Assembly: GCF_001953175.1 (NCBI RefSeq)
Contig: NZ_CP018258.1
Location: 958,210 to 1,022,209 of the forward strand
From: Dehalogenimonas formicexedens
Lineage (GTDB): Bacteria; Chloroflexota; Dehalococcoidia; Dehalococcoidales; Dehalococcoidaceae
Direction: 5' to 3'
DNA length: 64,000 bases
A program made the translations under genes and the position numbers. Shown here piece by piece: positions 43,309 through 52,136 of the stretch (position 1 is the stretch's first letter; the number at the start of each line of letters is the position of its first letter). The notes beneath the pieces were generated by a model. It saw only the letters and a list, made by a program, of their open reading frames with translations. It had not been told where the DNA came from and searched no databases.

Positions 43309-44565
43309 ATGATCGCCAGTTTAATCGTTTTCTTTCTAACCATTGCCGGAATCATCTGGCGCCCCTGGCGCCTGTCCGAAGCCCTGATCGCCTCACTCGG
43401 CGCCGCCGCCATGGTAGCGGCAGGCCGTCTTTCGGCCGGCGACGCTTTGAACGCCCTAGAAAACAATCTGAACGTGCTCGGCTTTTTCCTGGGGCTGATG
43501 ATCGTCGCGGCTATCGCAGAATCTGCCGGATTGTTCGAAACGGTTACCGAAAAAGCTGTGGTGCTGTCGCGCGGCAGCGGCAGGCGGCTCCTCCTGATAG
43601 TCTTCGGCATCGGCGTGGTCGTCACCGCTTTGTTATCCAACGATGCCACGGCTTTAATGCTGACCCCGGTCGTGTTTCTTCTGGTCAGGCATCTCGAGGT
43701 TGATCCCATACCCTATGTCTTCGCCTGCGCCTTCATCGCCAACGCCGCGTCTTTCCTGTTGCCGGTTGCCAATCCGGTAAACCTCGTAGCTGTCGACGCC
43801 TTTGATCTTCGCCTCGGCGATTACCTGGCTCACCTGTTGCTGCCGAGCATGGTTGTCATCGCGGTGACCGTCGGCCTGTTCCTGTATATCTTCCGGAGAG
43901 AAATTCAGTCAGTCTTCTCTCTCGGGGATTTCTCGATGAAGGTAAGTTCCCGAAAGCTGGACCGCCCCGTTGTCGCGGTCTTGATCTTGATCGCCCTTGG
44001 TTACGTCGTATTTTCCCTTAATGGCTGGCCTCTCTCGGTGCCGGTGCTCATTGGAGCCTTGACTCTACTCGGCGTTTTTGCAGGGCGAAAAATAAGATTG
44101 TCCGAGATTTCCCGCTCGATAAGCTGGTCCATTCTCCTGTTCGTCGCTGGCTTGGCCGTCCTGGTCCGGGGGTTGGAAGCAAGCGGAGTCACTCAAAGCC
44201 TCGGTGAATCTTTCGCTCGCCTCCTTGGCCACGGGGAACTGCCTGGCGCCCTGGCAACCTCTTTCGGCACCGCGGCTGGCTCCAATCTGATGAACAACTG
44301 GCCGATGATGATGGTCTCCGTGACCACCCTTTCAGGTGCCCCGGACGCCGTCGCCGCCAATCCGGGTTTACCCTACCAGGCTATCCTTGGCGCCGCCCTG
44401 GGACCTAATATCGCCGTCATGGGATCGTTGTCTTCAATGCTGTGGCTGCTCATCCTCCGCCGGCGGGGGCTCAACGTCACCGCCGGTTCATTCCTGAAAC
44501 TGGGACTACTGGTGACTCCGGCCGCCCTCCTGTGCGGCAGTTTAGTCCTGTATCTCTTGAGTTGA
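43309..44565 (+). CDS. ArsB/NhaD/SLC13-type membrane transporter
   Basis: 418 residues with about 11-12 membrane segments. The ArsB-like halves each carry a conserved hairpin: SNDATALMLTPVVFLLVRHL in the first and GSNLMNNWPMMMVSVTTLSG in the second. ANAASFLLPVANPVNLVAVD is typical of the ion-transporter superfamily. Candidates are arsenite or antimonite export, or an anion/Na+ carrier; no arsR, arsC or arsA is beside it, so the substrate is open. The ATG has no strong Shine-Dalgarno. The next gene starts one base after its stop. Confidence 0.82.
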   Translation: MIASLIVFFLTIAGIIWRPWRLSEALIASLGAAAMVAAGRLSAGDALNALENNLNVLGFFLGLMIVAAIAESAGLFETVTEKAVVLSRGSGRRLLLIVFGIGVVVTALLSNDATALMLTPVVFLLVRHLEVDPIPYVFACAFIANAASFLLPVANPVNLVAVDAFDLRLGDYLAHLLLPSMVVIAVTVGLFLYIFRREIQSVFSLGDFSMKVSSRKLDRPVVAVLILIALGYVVFSLNGWPLSVPVLIGALTLLGVFAGRKIRLSEISRSISWSILLFVAGLAVLVRGLEASGVTQSLGESFARLLGHGELPGALATSFGTAAGSNLMNNWPMMMVSVTTLSGAPDAVAANPGLPYQAILGAALGPNIAVMGSLSSMLWLLILRRRGLNVTAGSFLKLGLLVTPAALLCGSLVLYLLS

Positions 44566-44566
44566 T

Positions 44567-45880
44567 ATGAAAAGTTTCACCACCAATCCGACGGTAAATA
44601 AAAGCCTGAGGCTTTCGGTCTTCGATGGCGCCGCGTTCAACGCCATGATGGGTCTGACCCAGGACTTCATGTCCCCGTTCGCCCTTGCCCTCAAGGCTTC
44701 CACCGCCCAGATAGGTTTGCTTGCCAGCCTGCCCAATCTTGCTCTGGCTTTGTCGCAACTGGGTTCCCCCTGGATTTCCGAAAGGCTGCGGAGTCGAAAA
44801 AGTCTCCTGGTGCCCATGGTTATCACCCAGGCTGTCCTCTGGCTGCCGATATTTATCATGCCCCAGCTTTTCCACAACATGGCGGTATGGTGGCTCATCG
44901 CGCTGTTCACTGCCGGCAGCGTTTTCGGCGCCCTGGGGAACCCCGCCTGGGGCAGTATGATGGCCGATCTTGTTCCCGCCGGTATGCGGGGCCGCTATTT
45001 CGGCTTCCGTAACCGGATCGGCGGCGCTACCCTGCTGGCCTGCTTTTTCCTCGGCGGGCTGGTACTGCAGGCGTCATCGAACCAGATTATGCTGGGTTTC
45101 GGCCTGTTGTTTGGCGCGGCGGTTATCTTCCGCCTGGCCTCCGCTTACTTCCTTTCCAAAATGTACGAACCGCCGATGCGTCGGTGCAATGATCCGTGGC
45201 ATCCCTTTCATGAATTGAAGACCCTGCCCGCCACCCCGGTAGGCCGTCTCAGCCTGTTCGTTGGGGCAATGATGCTGGCCACCTATGTCGCCTCGCCGTT
45301 CTTTGCGGTTTACATGCTGAACGATCTGGGCTTCGGGTATGGGGCTTTTGTTGTCGTCACCGCGTCGGCCAGCGTCGCCAATTTCCTGTTCATGGGGTTC
45401 TGGGGAAGGCGCGCCGATAGATCCGGCCATCTTCAGATCGTCCGGGTGACGGCGCTCATGATCCCGCTGGTGCCGGTGTTGTGGCTTGCCGGCCATAACA
45501 TCATTTATCTTATCGTCATCCAGGTGTTTTCCGGGTTTGCCTGGAGCGGTTTCAATTTGTCCGGTACCAATCTCCTCTATGAGGCTGCCGCGCCGGAACG
45601 GCGCACCCGGGCGATCGCTGTCTTCAATGCCCTCTCAGGTACGGCTATGTGTATCGGAGCGGCCGTCGGGGGACTGATCGCCACCAGACTTCCGGAAATA
45701 TCCGGGCAATCGCTCCTGACCCTGTTTTTGATCTCCGGGATTTTGCGCGGCGCGGTTACGGTGTTCATACTCCCGAGCCTCGGCAGGTCAAAACGGGTTG
45801 ACCGGATGCCCATTCTCTCCCAGGCTCCTTCTTCTTTGGCGCTCCGGGTTCTCAGGGCTTTCCAGCGTTTCATCGACTAG
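44567..45880 (+). CDS. Major facilitator superfamily transporter
   Basis: 437 residues with 12 predicted membrane segments. Family marks are the loop after segment 2 (ISERLRSRKSLLVPMV) and the second-half equivalent WGRRADRSGHLQIVRV. Substrate is unknown; sequence around AFNAMMGLTQDFMSPFALAL fits a small group of uncharacterised MFS proteins. It is directly coupled to the ArsB-like gene, suggesting a joint transport or resistance role. Confidence 0.88.
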   Translation: MKSFTTNPTVNKSLRLSVFDGAAFNAMMGLTQDFMSPFALALKASTAQIGLLASLPNLALALSQLGSPWISERLRSRKSLLVPMVITQAVLWLPIFIMPQLFHNMAVWWLIALFTAGSVFGALGNPAWGSMMADLVPAGMRGRYFGFRNRIGGATLLACFFLGGLVLQASSNQIMLGFGLLFGAAVIFRLASAYFLSKMYEPPMRRCNDPWHPFHELKTLPATPVGRLSLFVGAMMLATYVASPFFAVYMLNDLGFGYGAFVVVTASASVANFLFMGFWGRRADRSGHLQIVRVTALMIPLVPVLWLAGHNIIYLIVIQVFSGFAWSGFNLSGTNLLYEAAAPERRTRAIAVFNALSGTAMCIGAAVGGLIATRLPEISGQSLLTLFLISGILRGAVTVFILPSLGRSKRVDRMPILSQAPSSLALRVLRAFQRFID

Positions 45881-45948
45881 CGTAGCGGGGGTTCTCGTCA
45901 GCATTAAAAATATTTTTTATTCATAGCTAAACCAAAGCTAGAACGTTC

Positions 45949-45976
45949 TTGACGTCAGGTACAGGTTTGCTACAAT
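45949..45976 (+). promoter_or_regulatory. Promoter of the lysine aminomutase cluster
   Basis: TTGACG (45949-45954), 16 bases, TACAAT (45971-45976). The palindrome GAACGTTC overlaps the 5' side of the -35. The GTG start at 46007 has AGGAG six bases ahead. Confidence 0.65.
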
Positions 45977-46006
45977 GAATACAATTCAAATTTCTAGGAG
46001 CATCAA

Positions 46007-47308
46007 GTGAAAGAAGAGACCCTGATTACCGAAGACCCGGCTGATCCTCCCTCGTGTTCGCACGAAGCTGACGAACCTCCCCTTACTTCGTCACAAAGTT
46101 TCCGCCTCAAGTTCTACCCCGATGTCAGCGACGCCCAGTGGAATGACTGGCACTGGCATTTCAAGAACCGAATCACCTCCATCGAAGACCTCATCCGTTT
46201 TATTCCCATGTCCGTAAAGGAAAAAACCCGTCTCAAACTGGTAACGGCCCGCTTTCCTTTAGCTATTACCCCTTATTATCTTTCCTTGATGGACCTTTCA
46301 GATCCCAATGACCCCGTCCGTCTCCAGGCAGTCCCCTCGACGTTGGAAACCGCCGCCGGCACCGGCAACGAGGATCCCCTGGCGGAAGAGCGGGATTCGG
46401 TCGTCCCCGGCCTGGTCCACCGCTACCCCGACCGCGTGCTGATGGTCCTGACCGACATTTGCGCCATGCTCTGCCGCCATTGCACCCGCAAGCGTGAATG
46501 GCAGCACGGCGGCTGGATCCACACCCCGGAACAGGTCGAGCGCATGCTGGATTACATCCGCAAGAATCCCCAGATCCGGGATGTCATCATCTCCGGCGGC
46601 GATCCGTTGACCCTCTCCACCCATCAATTGGAGAAAGTCCTCATCGCCCTGCGCCAGATCAAGCACGTCGAGATCATCCGCATCGGCACCCGTTTCCCGG
46701 TGGTCCTGCCGCAACGGATCGACGAAGAACTCTGCGCCATGCTTTCGAAATACGGCCCTATCTGGCTGAATACCCATTTCAACCATGTGAATGAAATCAC
46801 CCCGGAAGCCGCTGCCGCCTGCGACCGCTTGCTGCGGGCTGGCGTCCAGGTCAACAACCAGAGCGTGCTGCTCCGAAGTATCAACGATACCGTGGAATCT
46901 CAGCTCAAGCTTTGCCACGGACTCCTGAAGGCCAAGGTCCGCCCGTACTATCTCTTCCAGTGCGACCAGGTACAGGGTACCGAACACCTGTGGACGCCCG
47001 TCGAAGTCGGTTTGCGAATCATTGAAGGTATGCGCGGCCATACATCCGGCCTTGCCATCCCGAACTATGTCATAGACCTTCCCGACGGCCGGGGCAAGAT
47101 TCCGATGACTCCGAATTACGTCCTTACCCGTACCGACAGCGAACTCGTGGTCAGAAACTACGAGGGGCACATCAGCCATTTCGCCAATCCCAAGCCGGCC
47201 CCGGCGCCGCGTAAACCAAGGCCGGTCTCACCACCCGTACCCCAACTTTCGCTTGATTGGACTGTAACTGAGGTAAAGAATGAAAATAGGGCTGGCGTAC
47301 GACCTTAA
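46007..47308 (+). CDS. kamA: Lysine 2,3-aminomutase (radical SAM, PLP)
   Basis: 433 residues. The radical-SAM cluster is C152, C156, C159 (CAMLCRHC). The PLP lysine is K364 in the GRGK motif. The two Asp residues that bind the epsilon-amino group of lysine in the clostridial enzyme (D293, D330) are kept as D320 (FQCDQV) and D357 (VIDLPD). Glutamate 2,3-aminomutase has Lys and Asn there, so lysine is the predicted substrate and beta-lysine the product. The C-terminal cysteine-rich end of the clostridial enzyme is replaced by a Pro-rich tail. The end overlaps the next gene by 29 bases. The cluster suggests further conversion of beta-lysine. Confidence 0.92.
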   Translation: MKEETLITEDPADPPSCSHEADEPPLTSSQSFRLKFYPDVSDAQWNDWHWHFKNRITSIEDLIRFIPMSVKEKTRLKLVTARFPLAITPYYLSLMDLSDPNDPVRLQAVPSTLETAAGTGNEDPLAEERDSVVPGLVHRYPDRVLMVLTDICAMLCRHCTRKREWQHGGWIHTPEQVERMLDYIRKNPQIRDVIISGGDPLTLSTHQLEKVLIALRQIKHVEIIRIGTRFPVVLPQRIDEELCAMLSKYGPIWLNTHFNHVNEITPEAAAACDRLLRAGVQVNNQSVLLRSINDTVESQLKLCHGLLKAKVRPYYLFQCDQVQGTEHLWTPVEVGLRIIEGMRGHTSGLAIPNYVIDLPDGRGKIPMTPNYVLTRTDSELVVRNYEGHISHFANPKPAPAPRKPRPVSPPVPQLSLDWTVTEVKNENRAGVRP

Positions 47309-48281
47309 ACAATCCATCACCGCTACGCCCGCTGCCCCAGTTGATGCTTTAGAAGAATACGATTCAGCCGAAACGGTGAATCTTCTCGCCGCCGCCATCG
47401 AGCAAGCCGGCCACCAGCCGGTCAAACTCGGCGGCGGTCGCGAATTTTTAGACAACGTTTTGGGCAACCCGGTTGATTTCGTCTTCAACATCTCCGAGGG
47501 CCGCGGCGCCTACCGTTCACGGGAAGCCCAGGTGCCGTCGGTACTGGAAATGCTGGGCATACCCTATTCGGGGGCGGATCCGCAGACCCTGGCTATTGCC
47601 CTGGACAAGCCGCTGACCAAGCAAATCGTCCAGTTGGCCGGGGTGAAGACCCCGCAATGGCGCTTCTTCGCTAAACCTGAAGAGGCTAGACATGCAGACT
47701 GGGATGACTTCCGGTTTCCCGCCTTCGTGAAGCCGGCTTTCGAAGGTTCCAGCAAGGGCATCCGCCTGACGTCGACCGCCGGTAGTCCTGCGGAGGTAAT
47801 TGATCACGTCGAAAAGCTTTTCGAAGGTTACGGGCAGGCTGTGATAGCTGAAGAGTTTATCGATGGCGATGAAGTCACCTGCGGTGTCATCGGCAATATC
47901 TCCCCGGGCAAGCCCCAACCCCTGGTGCTGCCTATGCGCATCGTGCCCCGGCAGAAAAATGGCCCGTTTATCTATTCCCTCGAGGTCAAGCGGGACTACA
48001 AAAAGCTGGTCGACTACGAGTTTCCGGCACAGCTTCCGCCGGCTGTCATTGATCGCATCAAATCGCAGGCGCTCACCGTTTTCGGCACCCTTGGTTGCCG
48101 GGATTTCACCCGCATGGATTTCCGCATCGCCGCGGACGGCACGCCGCATTTTCTGGAGGTCAACCCGTTGCCCGGTTTATCGCTGGACAGCGATCTGTTC
48201 ATCATTGCCACCGGAATGGGATGGAGCCATGCCAGGTTGATTGTGACCATCCTGGAAAACGCCATTTCCCGATACCCTTAG
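47280..48281 (+). CDS. ATP-grasp ligase, D-Ala-D-Ala ligase-like (first of two)
   Basis: 333 residues with the ATP-grasp core: FPAFVKPAFEGSSKGIRLTS (lysine and glycine loop for ATP), AVIAEEFIDGDEVTCGVIGN, and the metal-binding end FLEVNPLPGLSLDSDL. It forms a peptide-type bond from a carboxylate via an acyl-phosphate. Compared with true Ddl, the N-domain and the serine loop differ (NISEGRGAYRSREAQVPSVL). It is coupled to the aminomutase, so the amine donor or acceptor may be beta-lysine. Peptidoglycan Ddl is the conventional alternative, but there is no mur gene nearby. Confidence 0.85.
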   Translation: MKIGLAYDLKQSITATPAAPVDALEEYDSAETVNLLAAAIEQAGHQPVKLGGGREFLDNVLGNPVDFVFNISEGRGAYRSREAQVPSVLEMLGIPYSGADPQTLAIALDKPLTKQIVQLAGVKTPQWRFFAKPEEARHADWDDFRFPAFVKPAFEGSSKGIRLTSTAGSPAEVIDHVEKLFEGYGQAVIAEEFIDGDEVTCGVIGNISPGKPQPLVLPMRIVPRQKNGPFIYSLEVKRDYKKLVDYEFPAQLPPAVIDRIKSQALTVFGTLGCRDFTRMDFRIAADGTPHFLEVNPLPGLSLDSDLFIIATGMGWSHARLIVTILENAISRYP

Positions 48282-48283
48282 TT

Positions 48284-49279
48284 ATGCAAATAGCCCTCAT
48301 ATATAATGCTCCGATCCCTTCTCTCTACGACGCCCGCGGCGAATCGAAAGCCGAGTCGGGCGTCCTGGAGGCGGTCAGAGCGGTCCGCCGCTCAATCCGG
48401 GCGCTTGGCCATAATCTGATCGAATTCCCCCTGTTGCCGCCGTTGGAGAGCGTCAGAAAGACACTGGCAACGGTCAAGGCGGACTGCGTTTTCAATCTCT
48501 TCGAAGGTTTCGCCGGTCTGCCGAGGACCGAGGCCGAGGTCGCCGGATGCCTTGAGGACTTGGGGCTCCCGTTCACCGGCTCGCCGTCATCGGCGCTTTT
48601 ATTGGCTCTTGATAAAGCGGCCGCGGCCAGCCGGTTGCGCCACCGCGGTATCCGAACCGCCGCTCAGCAGCTGCTCGAAACCGGATATTTGTCGAACTTT
48701 CACTTGAAATTTCCGTGCATCGTGAAACCACAGGCGGATGACGCCTCCCACGGTCTATCGGAAAACAGCGTAGTATTTGATACCGGTGCCCTCTTCCGGG
48801 AAGTGCAGGCCTCCGTCGAACGGTACGACAGCGCCCCGGCCCTGGTCGAGGAATTCCTGCCCGGGCGTGAATTCAATGTCACCGTGTTCGGTAACGACGT
48901 TCCCGAGGTCTTGCCGCTTTCGGAGATTATCTACACCCTTCCTCCCGGCCTGCCCAAGATTCTGACTTTTGCAGCTAAATGGGAACCCGAGAGTTCCTAT
49001 TTTCAAAATACCAATGTTAAGTGCCCGGCTGACATTACCCCTGAACTTGCCTCCGATCTTAGATCGACCGCTTTGGCGGCTTTTAATGCCATCGGCTGCC
49101 GAGGCTATGCAAGAGTCGATATGAGGCTTGATTCCGAGGGACAACCGGTGGTGATGGAAGTCAACGCCAATCCAGACCTCTCCCCCGATGCCGGCACCGT
49201 CCGTCAGGCCAAAAAAGCCGGGTTGTCTTATAAGGGCATGGTGAAACGGATTATCGAATTTGCCCTGGAGAAAACATGA
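48284..49279 (+). CDS. ATP-grasp ligase, D-Ala-D-Ala ligase-like (second of two)
   Basis: 331 residues from the ATG at 48284, two bases after the previous stop. The product begins MQIALIYNAPIPSLYDARGE. The core is FPCIVKPQADDASHGLSENS, ALVEEFLPGREFNVTVFGND and VVMEVNANPDLSPDAGTVRQ. It is clearly diverged from the first ligase, so the pair is not a recent duplication. It may use a different amino acid. Two ligases in series could build a three-part product or use two different partners. It overlaps the acetyltransferase start by four bases. Confidence 0.85.
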   Translation: MQIALIYNAPIPSLYDARGESKAESGVLEAVRAVRRSIRALGHNLIEFPLLPPLESVRKTLATVKADCVFNLFEGFAGLPRTEAEVAGCLEDLGLPFTGSPSSALLLALDKAAAASRLRHRGIRTAAQQLLETGYLSNFHLKFPCIVKPQADDASHGLSENSVVFDTGALFREVQASVERYDSAPALVEEFLPGREFNVTVFGNDVPEVLPLSEIIYTLPPGLPKILTFAAKWEPESSYFQNTNVKCPADITPELASDLRSTALAAFNAIGCRGYARVDMRLDSEGQPVVMEVNANPDLSPDAGTVRQAKKAGLSYKGMVKRIIEFALEKT

Positions 49280-49752
49280 TAACCTACCGTGAACTTACTG
49301 CTGCCGACCGCCCCGCCATTACCGCTTTCCTCAAGCGGATACCGGAATTCGCTCCGGATGAACTGCCGGTAGCCGAGGAAGTACTAGACGATTCTTTGGA
49401 TGAATCGCATGAATCAGGGTACTACACCATTGTCGGCCTCGAGGACGGCCGGCCCGTAGGCTATGTCACCTATGGCAATACGCCGCTGTCCAAAGGCAAC
49501 TGGGAGATCTACTGGGCGGCTGTGGCCCCCTCTGAACAGGGCAAAGGCATTGGGCAAGAGCTTATGCACCGGGCTGAAGAAGCGATCAAGAGCCTGGGCG
49601 GCTGGCAGATAACCCTGGAAACTTCCTCAACGCCGCTCTACGATAAAACACGCCGGTTTCACATGAAGTGCGGTTTCAAGGAGATCGTGCGGATTCCGGA
49701 TTTCTATGACCGCGGCGATGATCTGGTGATTTTCTTTAAAAAACTGGATTAA
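49276..49752 (+). CDS. GNAT-family N-acetyltransferase
   Basis: 158 residues with the GNAT acetyl-CoA motif VAPSEQGKGIGQELMHRAEE (Q/RxxGxG/A) and the later FHMKCGFKEI. It transfers acetyl from acetyl-CoA to an amine. It is the last gene of a tight four-gene unit after lysine aminomutase. In methanogens and some bacteria an aminomutase (AblA) with an acetyltransferase (AblB) makes N-epsilon-acetyl-beta-lysine, an osmolyte. Here two ligases are added, so the acetylated species could be a dipeptide. The ATG overlaps the preceding stop (ATGA). Confidence 0.85.
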   Translation: MITYRELTAADRPAITAFLKRIPEFAPDELPVAEEVLDDSLDESHESGYYTIVGLEDGRPVGYVTYGNTPLSKGNWEIYWAAVAPSEQGKGIGQELMHRAEEAIKSLGGWQITLETSSTPLYDKTRRFHMKCGFKEIVRIPDFYDRGDDLVIFFKKLD

Positions 49753-49757
49753 GCCGG

Positions 49758-50081
49758 CTACCGCTCTTCAGGTTGTCCATCCGAAGGTTTACAGTATGTG
49801 CAATAAAATCGCCCATCGCCTTCGGCCAGTTCGCACTCGCCGCAAAGACAAACGGGATCGCCTGTTTTCTCTTCCCCCACCGACGCTGCATCATCTTTTC
49901 GGCAATAGAGTCCCCGAAACTTGTCTCCTGGTGATTCGTCGAACAGGTTGCCGAGCAACTCCTTGAGCCTGGTGCTGTTGCATGCCCTCTTTTTTGAAGT
50001 ATCGCATTCCTGGCAGCGGCAGCGCAGCAATTCTTCAGAGTCATCGTCAGTATTAATATTTTTCGAATGTTCGATCGTCAT
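49758..50081 (-). CDS. Small cysteine-rich protein, possibly zinc-binding (DUF2769-like)
   Basis: 107 residues. Two similar cysteine groups are visible: CRCQECDTSKKRAC at about 21-34 and CLCGECELAEGDGRFYCTYC near the end, with YCRKD between. The CxCxxC spacing recalls the DUF2769 family, which I give as a possibility. Metal binding is likely. It is convergent with the acetyltransferase, five bases apart, and divergent from the histidine kinase. Confidence 0.6.
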   Translation of the reverse strand: MTIEHSKNINTDDDSEELLRCRCQECDTSKKRACNSTRLKELLGNLFDESPGDKFRGLYCRKDDAASVGEEKTGDPVCLCGECELAEGDGRFYCTYCKPSDGQPEER

Positions 50082-50127
50082 TGATGCGGTCGTTTCCCAG
50101 TTTATGACCTGAATCTTGTTCGTATAG

Positions 50128-50133
50128 TATAAT
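50128..50133 (+). promoter_or_regulatory. -10 element just before the histidine kinase ATG
   Basis: TATAAT ends nine bases before the ATG at 50143, implying an untranslated leader of two or three bases. A convincing -35 is missing (TGACCT at 17 bases). Confidence 0.45.
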
Positions 50134-50142
50134 GTAATTTAT

Positions 50143-51369
50143 ATGCTTGATAAATCCAACGGGCTGGACCATTCGTCTCAAGGCCAAGCCGCTTCGAGCA
50201 CCCAAAAGGCAGCCTCCTGTGACCCCGGGGAACATGAGGAGCTGCAACAGAGCGAGAGCAAGTTCCGCATGCTCTTCCACAATGCCGGCGATGCCATTTT
50301 TCTGTGGGAATTGAAGCCCGGCGTTTCTCCGGTGTTGATCGAAGCCAACGAGACAGCCGCCCGCCGGTTAGGTTATCTCATTGGCGACATGCCGGGGATG
50401 CCGTTGACCGTTATCTCGCCGATGTCGCTCAATGAAATGTCGGACATCCTGGGCAAATTGGCAACAGAAGAATACAGCACGTTTGAATCCGCCTATCGGA
50501 CCTGCGACGGGACCTACGTCCCGATCGAAATCAGCGCTCACATCTTTAAACTGGGTGAAAAGACAGTCATGCTTTCCATCGCCCGCGACATTTCGGCGCG
50601 GAAAGCCGAATCCAAATCGCTTACAGAGGCGTATAACCGCGAGAAAAAATTAAGGCAGGACCTTGAAACAGAAATCGGTAAGAGGGTGGATTTTACCCGC
50701 GCCCTGGTCCACGAACTGAAAACTCCGCTCACCCCGCTTATTGCCTCTGGTGAAGCCTTGCTAGAAATCTCTCAGGGCGAAACTGAACTGCGTTTGGCCG
50801 GCAACATCTACCGAGGCGCCATGAATTTGGAGCGCCGCATCAACGATCTGCTGGATTTTGCTCGCGGCGAAATGGGTGTCCTCAAAGTTCGGACTCAACC
50901 GCTAAATATATCACCTTTGCTCCTCGACCTGGCGACTGAGGTCTCGCCCCAGTTCGATCGTAAGCAACAGTCTCTCGAACTGGAAATCGATGATGACATC
51001 CCCCTGGTTACCGCTGATGAGGACCGCTTGCGCCAGGTTTTGCTCAATCTTCTCAATAACGCGGCCAAGTTCACGCAGCGCGGCGGGCAGATTACCATTG
51101 GCGCAACCGTTAGTGGTAAAATGCTTCAACTGAGCATCGCCGATACCGGGCGTGGGATGTCGCCCGAGGAGCAGGCTCATATCTTCAAACCCTACTACCG
51201 GGTTGAGGACGAACTTGATCAGAACGACGGCATGGGTATCGGCCTCACCTTATGTAAAATGCTGGTTACCCTTCAAGGCGGAGACATCTGGTTCGAAAGC
51301 GAGAAAGGCCGTGGCAGTACATTTTACTTCACACTGCCTCTGGCGATGAAAGTGGAGAGAGATGGTTAA
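50143..51369 (+). CDS. PAS-domain sensor histidine kinase
   Basis: 408 residues, no membrane segment, so a cytosolic sensor. PAS domain about 38-160 (SKFRMLFHNAGDAIFLWEL). Dimerisation helix with phospho-His in FTRALVHELKTPLTPL (about 187). ATPase domain with N-box LLNNAAKFTQ, G1 IADTGRGMSPEE, G2 GMGIGLTL. It phosphorylates the response regulator whose start overlaps its end by eight bases. Kinases of this shape accompany reductive dehalogenase genes in related bacteria, but none lies here. The signal is unknown. Confidence 0.92.
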   Translation: MLDKSNGLDHSSQGQAASSTQKAASCDPGEHEELQQSESKFRMLFHNAGDAIFLWELKPGVSPVLIEANETAARRLGYLIGDMPGMPLTVISPMSLNEMSDILGKLATEEYSTFESAYRTCDGTYVPIEISAHIFKLGEKTVMLSIARDISARKAESKSLTEAYNREKKLRQDLETEIGKRVDFTRALVHELKTPLTPLIASGEALLEISQGETELRLAGNIYRGAMNLERRINDLLDFARGEMGVLKVRTQPLNISPLLLDLATEVSPQFDRKQQSLELEIDDDIPLVTADEDRLRQVLLNLLNNAAKFTQRGGQITIGATVSGKMLQLSIADTGRGMSPEEQAHIFKPYYRVEDELDQNDGMGIGLTLCKMLVTLQGGDIWFESEKGRGSTFYFTLPLAMKVERDG

Positions 51370-52063
51370 TAAACCAGAACTGACCGTGGTACTGGTCGAA
51401 GACGATGCCGAGATTATCGAGGCGGTAACTCTGACCTTCAAAATCAGGTGGCCTCAGGCCACCTTCCTCTCGACCGATTCAGGCCAGGAGGGATTGACCC
51501 TGGTGGAGAAACACAATCCCGACCTCGTCATCCTTGACCTGGGATTGCCAGATACCAGCGGCTATAATGTTTTGAAAGAAATTAGGCGTTTCAGCCACGT
51601 CCCGGTCATCATCCTGACCGCTCGCGGGGAAGAGACCGATATTGTCCGCGGCTTGGAACTTGGCGCGGATGAATACATTGTCAAGCCCTTCCGCCAGATG
51701 GAACTTCTGGCTCGGGTTAAAGCCGTTCTGCGGCGTCAGGAAGCAGTCTCCGAGGAATTACCTCTGGCCATCGGCGGCATGACTCTCGGCCCTTCGATCC
51801 GTGATCTCACCCTGAAGGGCAAAAAGATCAATCTGACCCGTACCGAAGGTATCGTCCTAGGACAACTCATGCGCCACGTCGGTCACCCTGTATCTCATGC
51901 CGTCCTGGCAAAAGCCCTGTGGGGTGAGGAATACCCCGGCGCTGCCGAGAGCCTGAAGGTCTACGTCCGCCATCTCCGCGAGAAGATTGAAGAGAATCCC
52001 AGTGATCCCAAGCTGCTGCTCACCCGCATCGGCGCCGGCTACCAGTTAGCCAAGCCTGAATAG
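51362..52063 (+). CDS. OmpR/PhoB-type response regulator
   Basis: 233 residues. The receiver is complete: VEDDAE acidic pair, phospho-Asp in VILDLGLPD, Thr in ILTARG and Lys in IVKPFR. The C-terminal winged helix covers about 130-230 (INLTRTEGIVLGQLMRHVG, AESLKVYVRHLREKIEENP). It is the partner of the overlapping kinase. A strong terminator follows. Target genes cannot be read from this window. Confidence 0.94.
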   Translation: MVNKPELTVVLVEDDAEIIEAVTLTFKIRWPQATFLSTDSGQEGLTLVEKHNPDLVILDLGLPDTSGYNVLKEIRRFSHVPVIILTARGEETDIVRGLELGADEYIVKPFRQMELLARVKAVLRRQEAVSEELPLAIGGMTLGPSIRDLTLKGKKINLTRTEGIVLGQLMRHVGHPVSHAVLAKALWGEEYPGAAESLKVYVRHLREKIEENPSDPKLLLTRIGAGYQLAKPE

Positions 52064-52071
52064 GATTTTTA

Positions 52072-52100
52072 AGAGGCGGGCAGAAAACCCGCCTCTTTCT
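52072..52100 (+). terminator. Terminator after the two-component pair
   Basis: AGAGGCGGG and CCCGCCTCT form a 9-bp stem with loop CAGAAAA, followed by TTCTTT. Confidence 0.85.
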
Positions 52101-52136
52101 TTGAATTTGCTTTTTTCATCGAGGTTTTATCAAGTA

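Noticed and set aside
46298-47179. 293-codon frame antisense to lysine aminomutase
   Set aside because: No recognisable motif; the plus-strand gene has intact radical-SAM and PLP sites.
46007-47308. Glutamate 2,3-aminomutase instead of lysine 2,3-aminomutase
   Set aside because: The two lysine-binding Asp residues are retained (D320, D357); the glutamate enzyme has Lys and Asn there.
50143-52063. Two-component pair controlling a reductive dehalogenase
   Set aside because: No rdhA or rdhB gene occurs in the window; the link is only by analogy with relatives.
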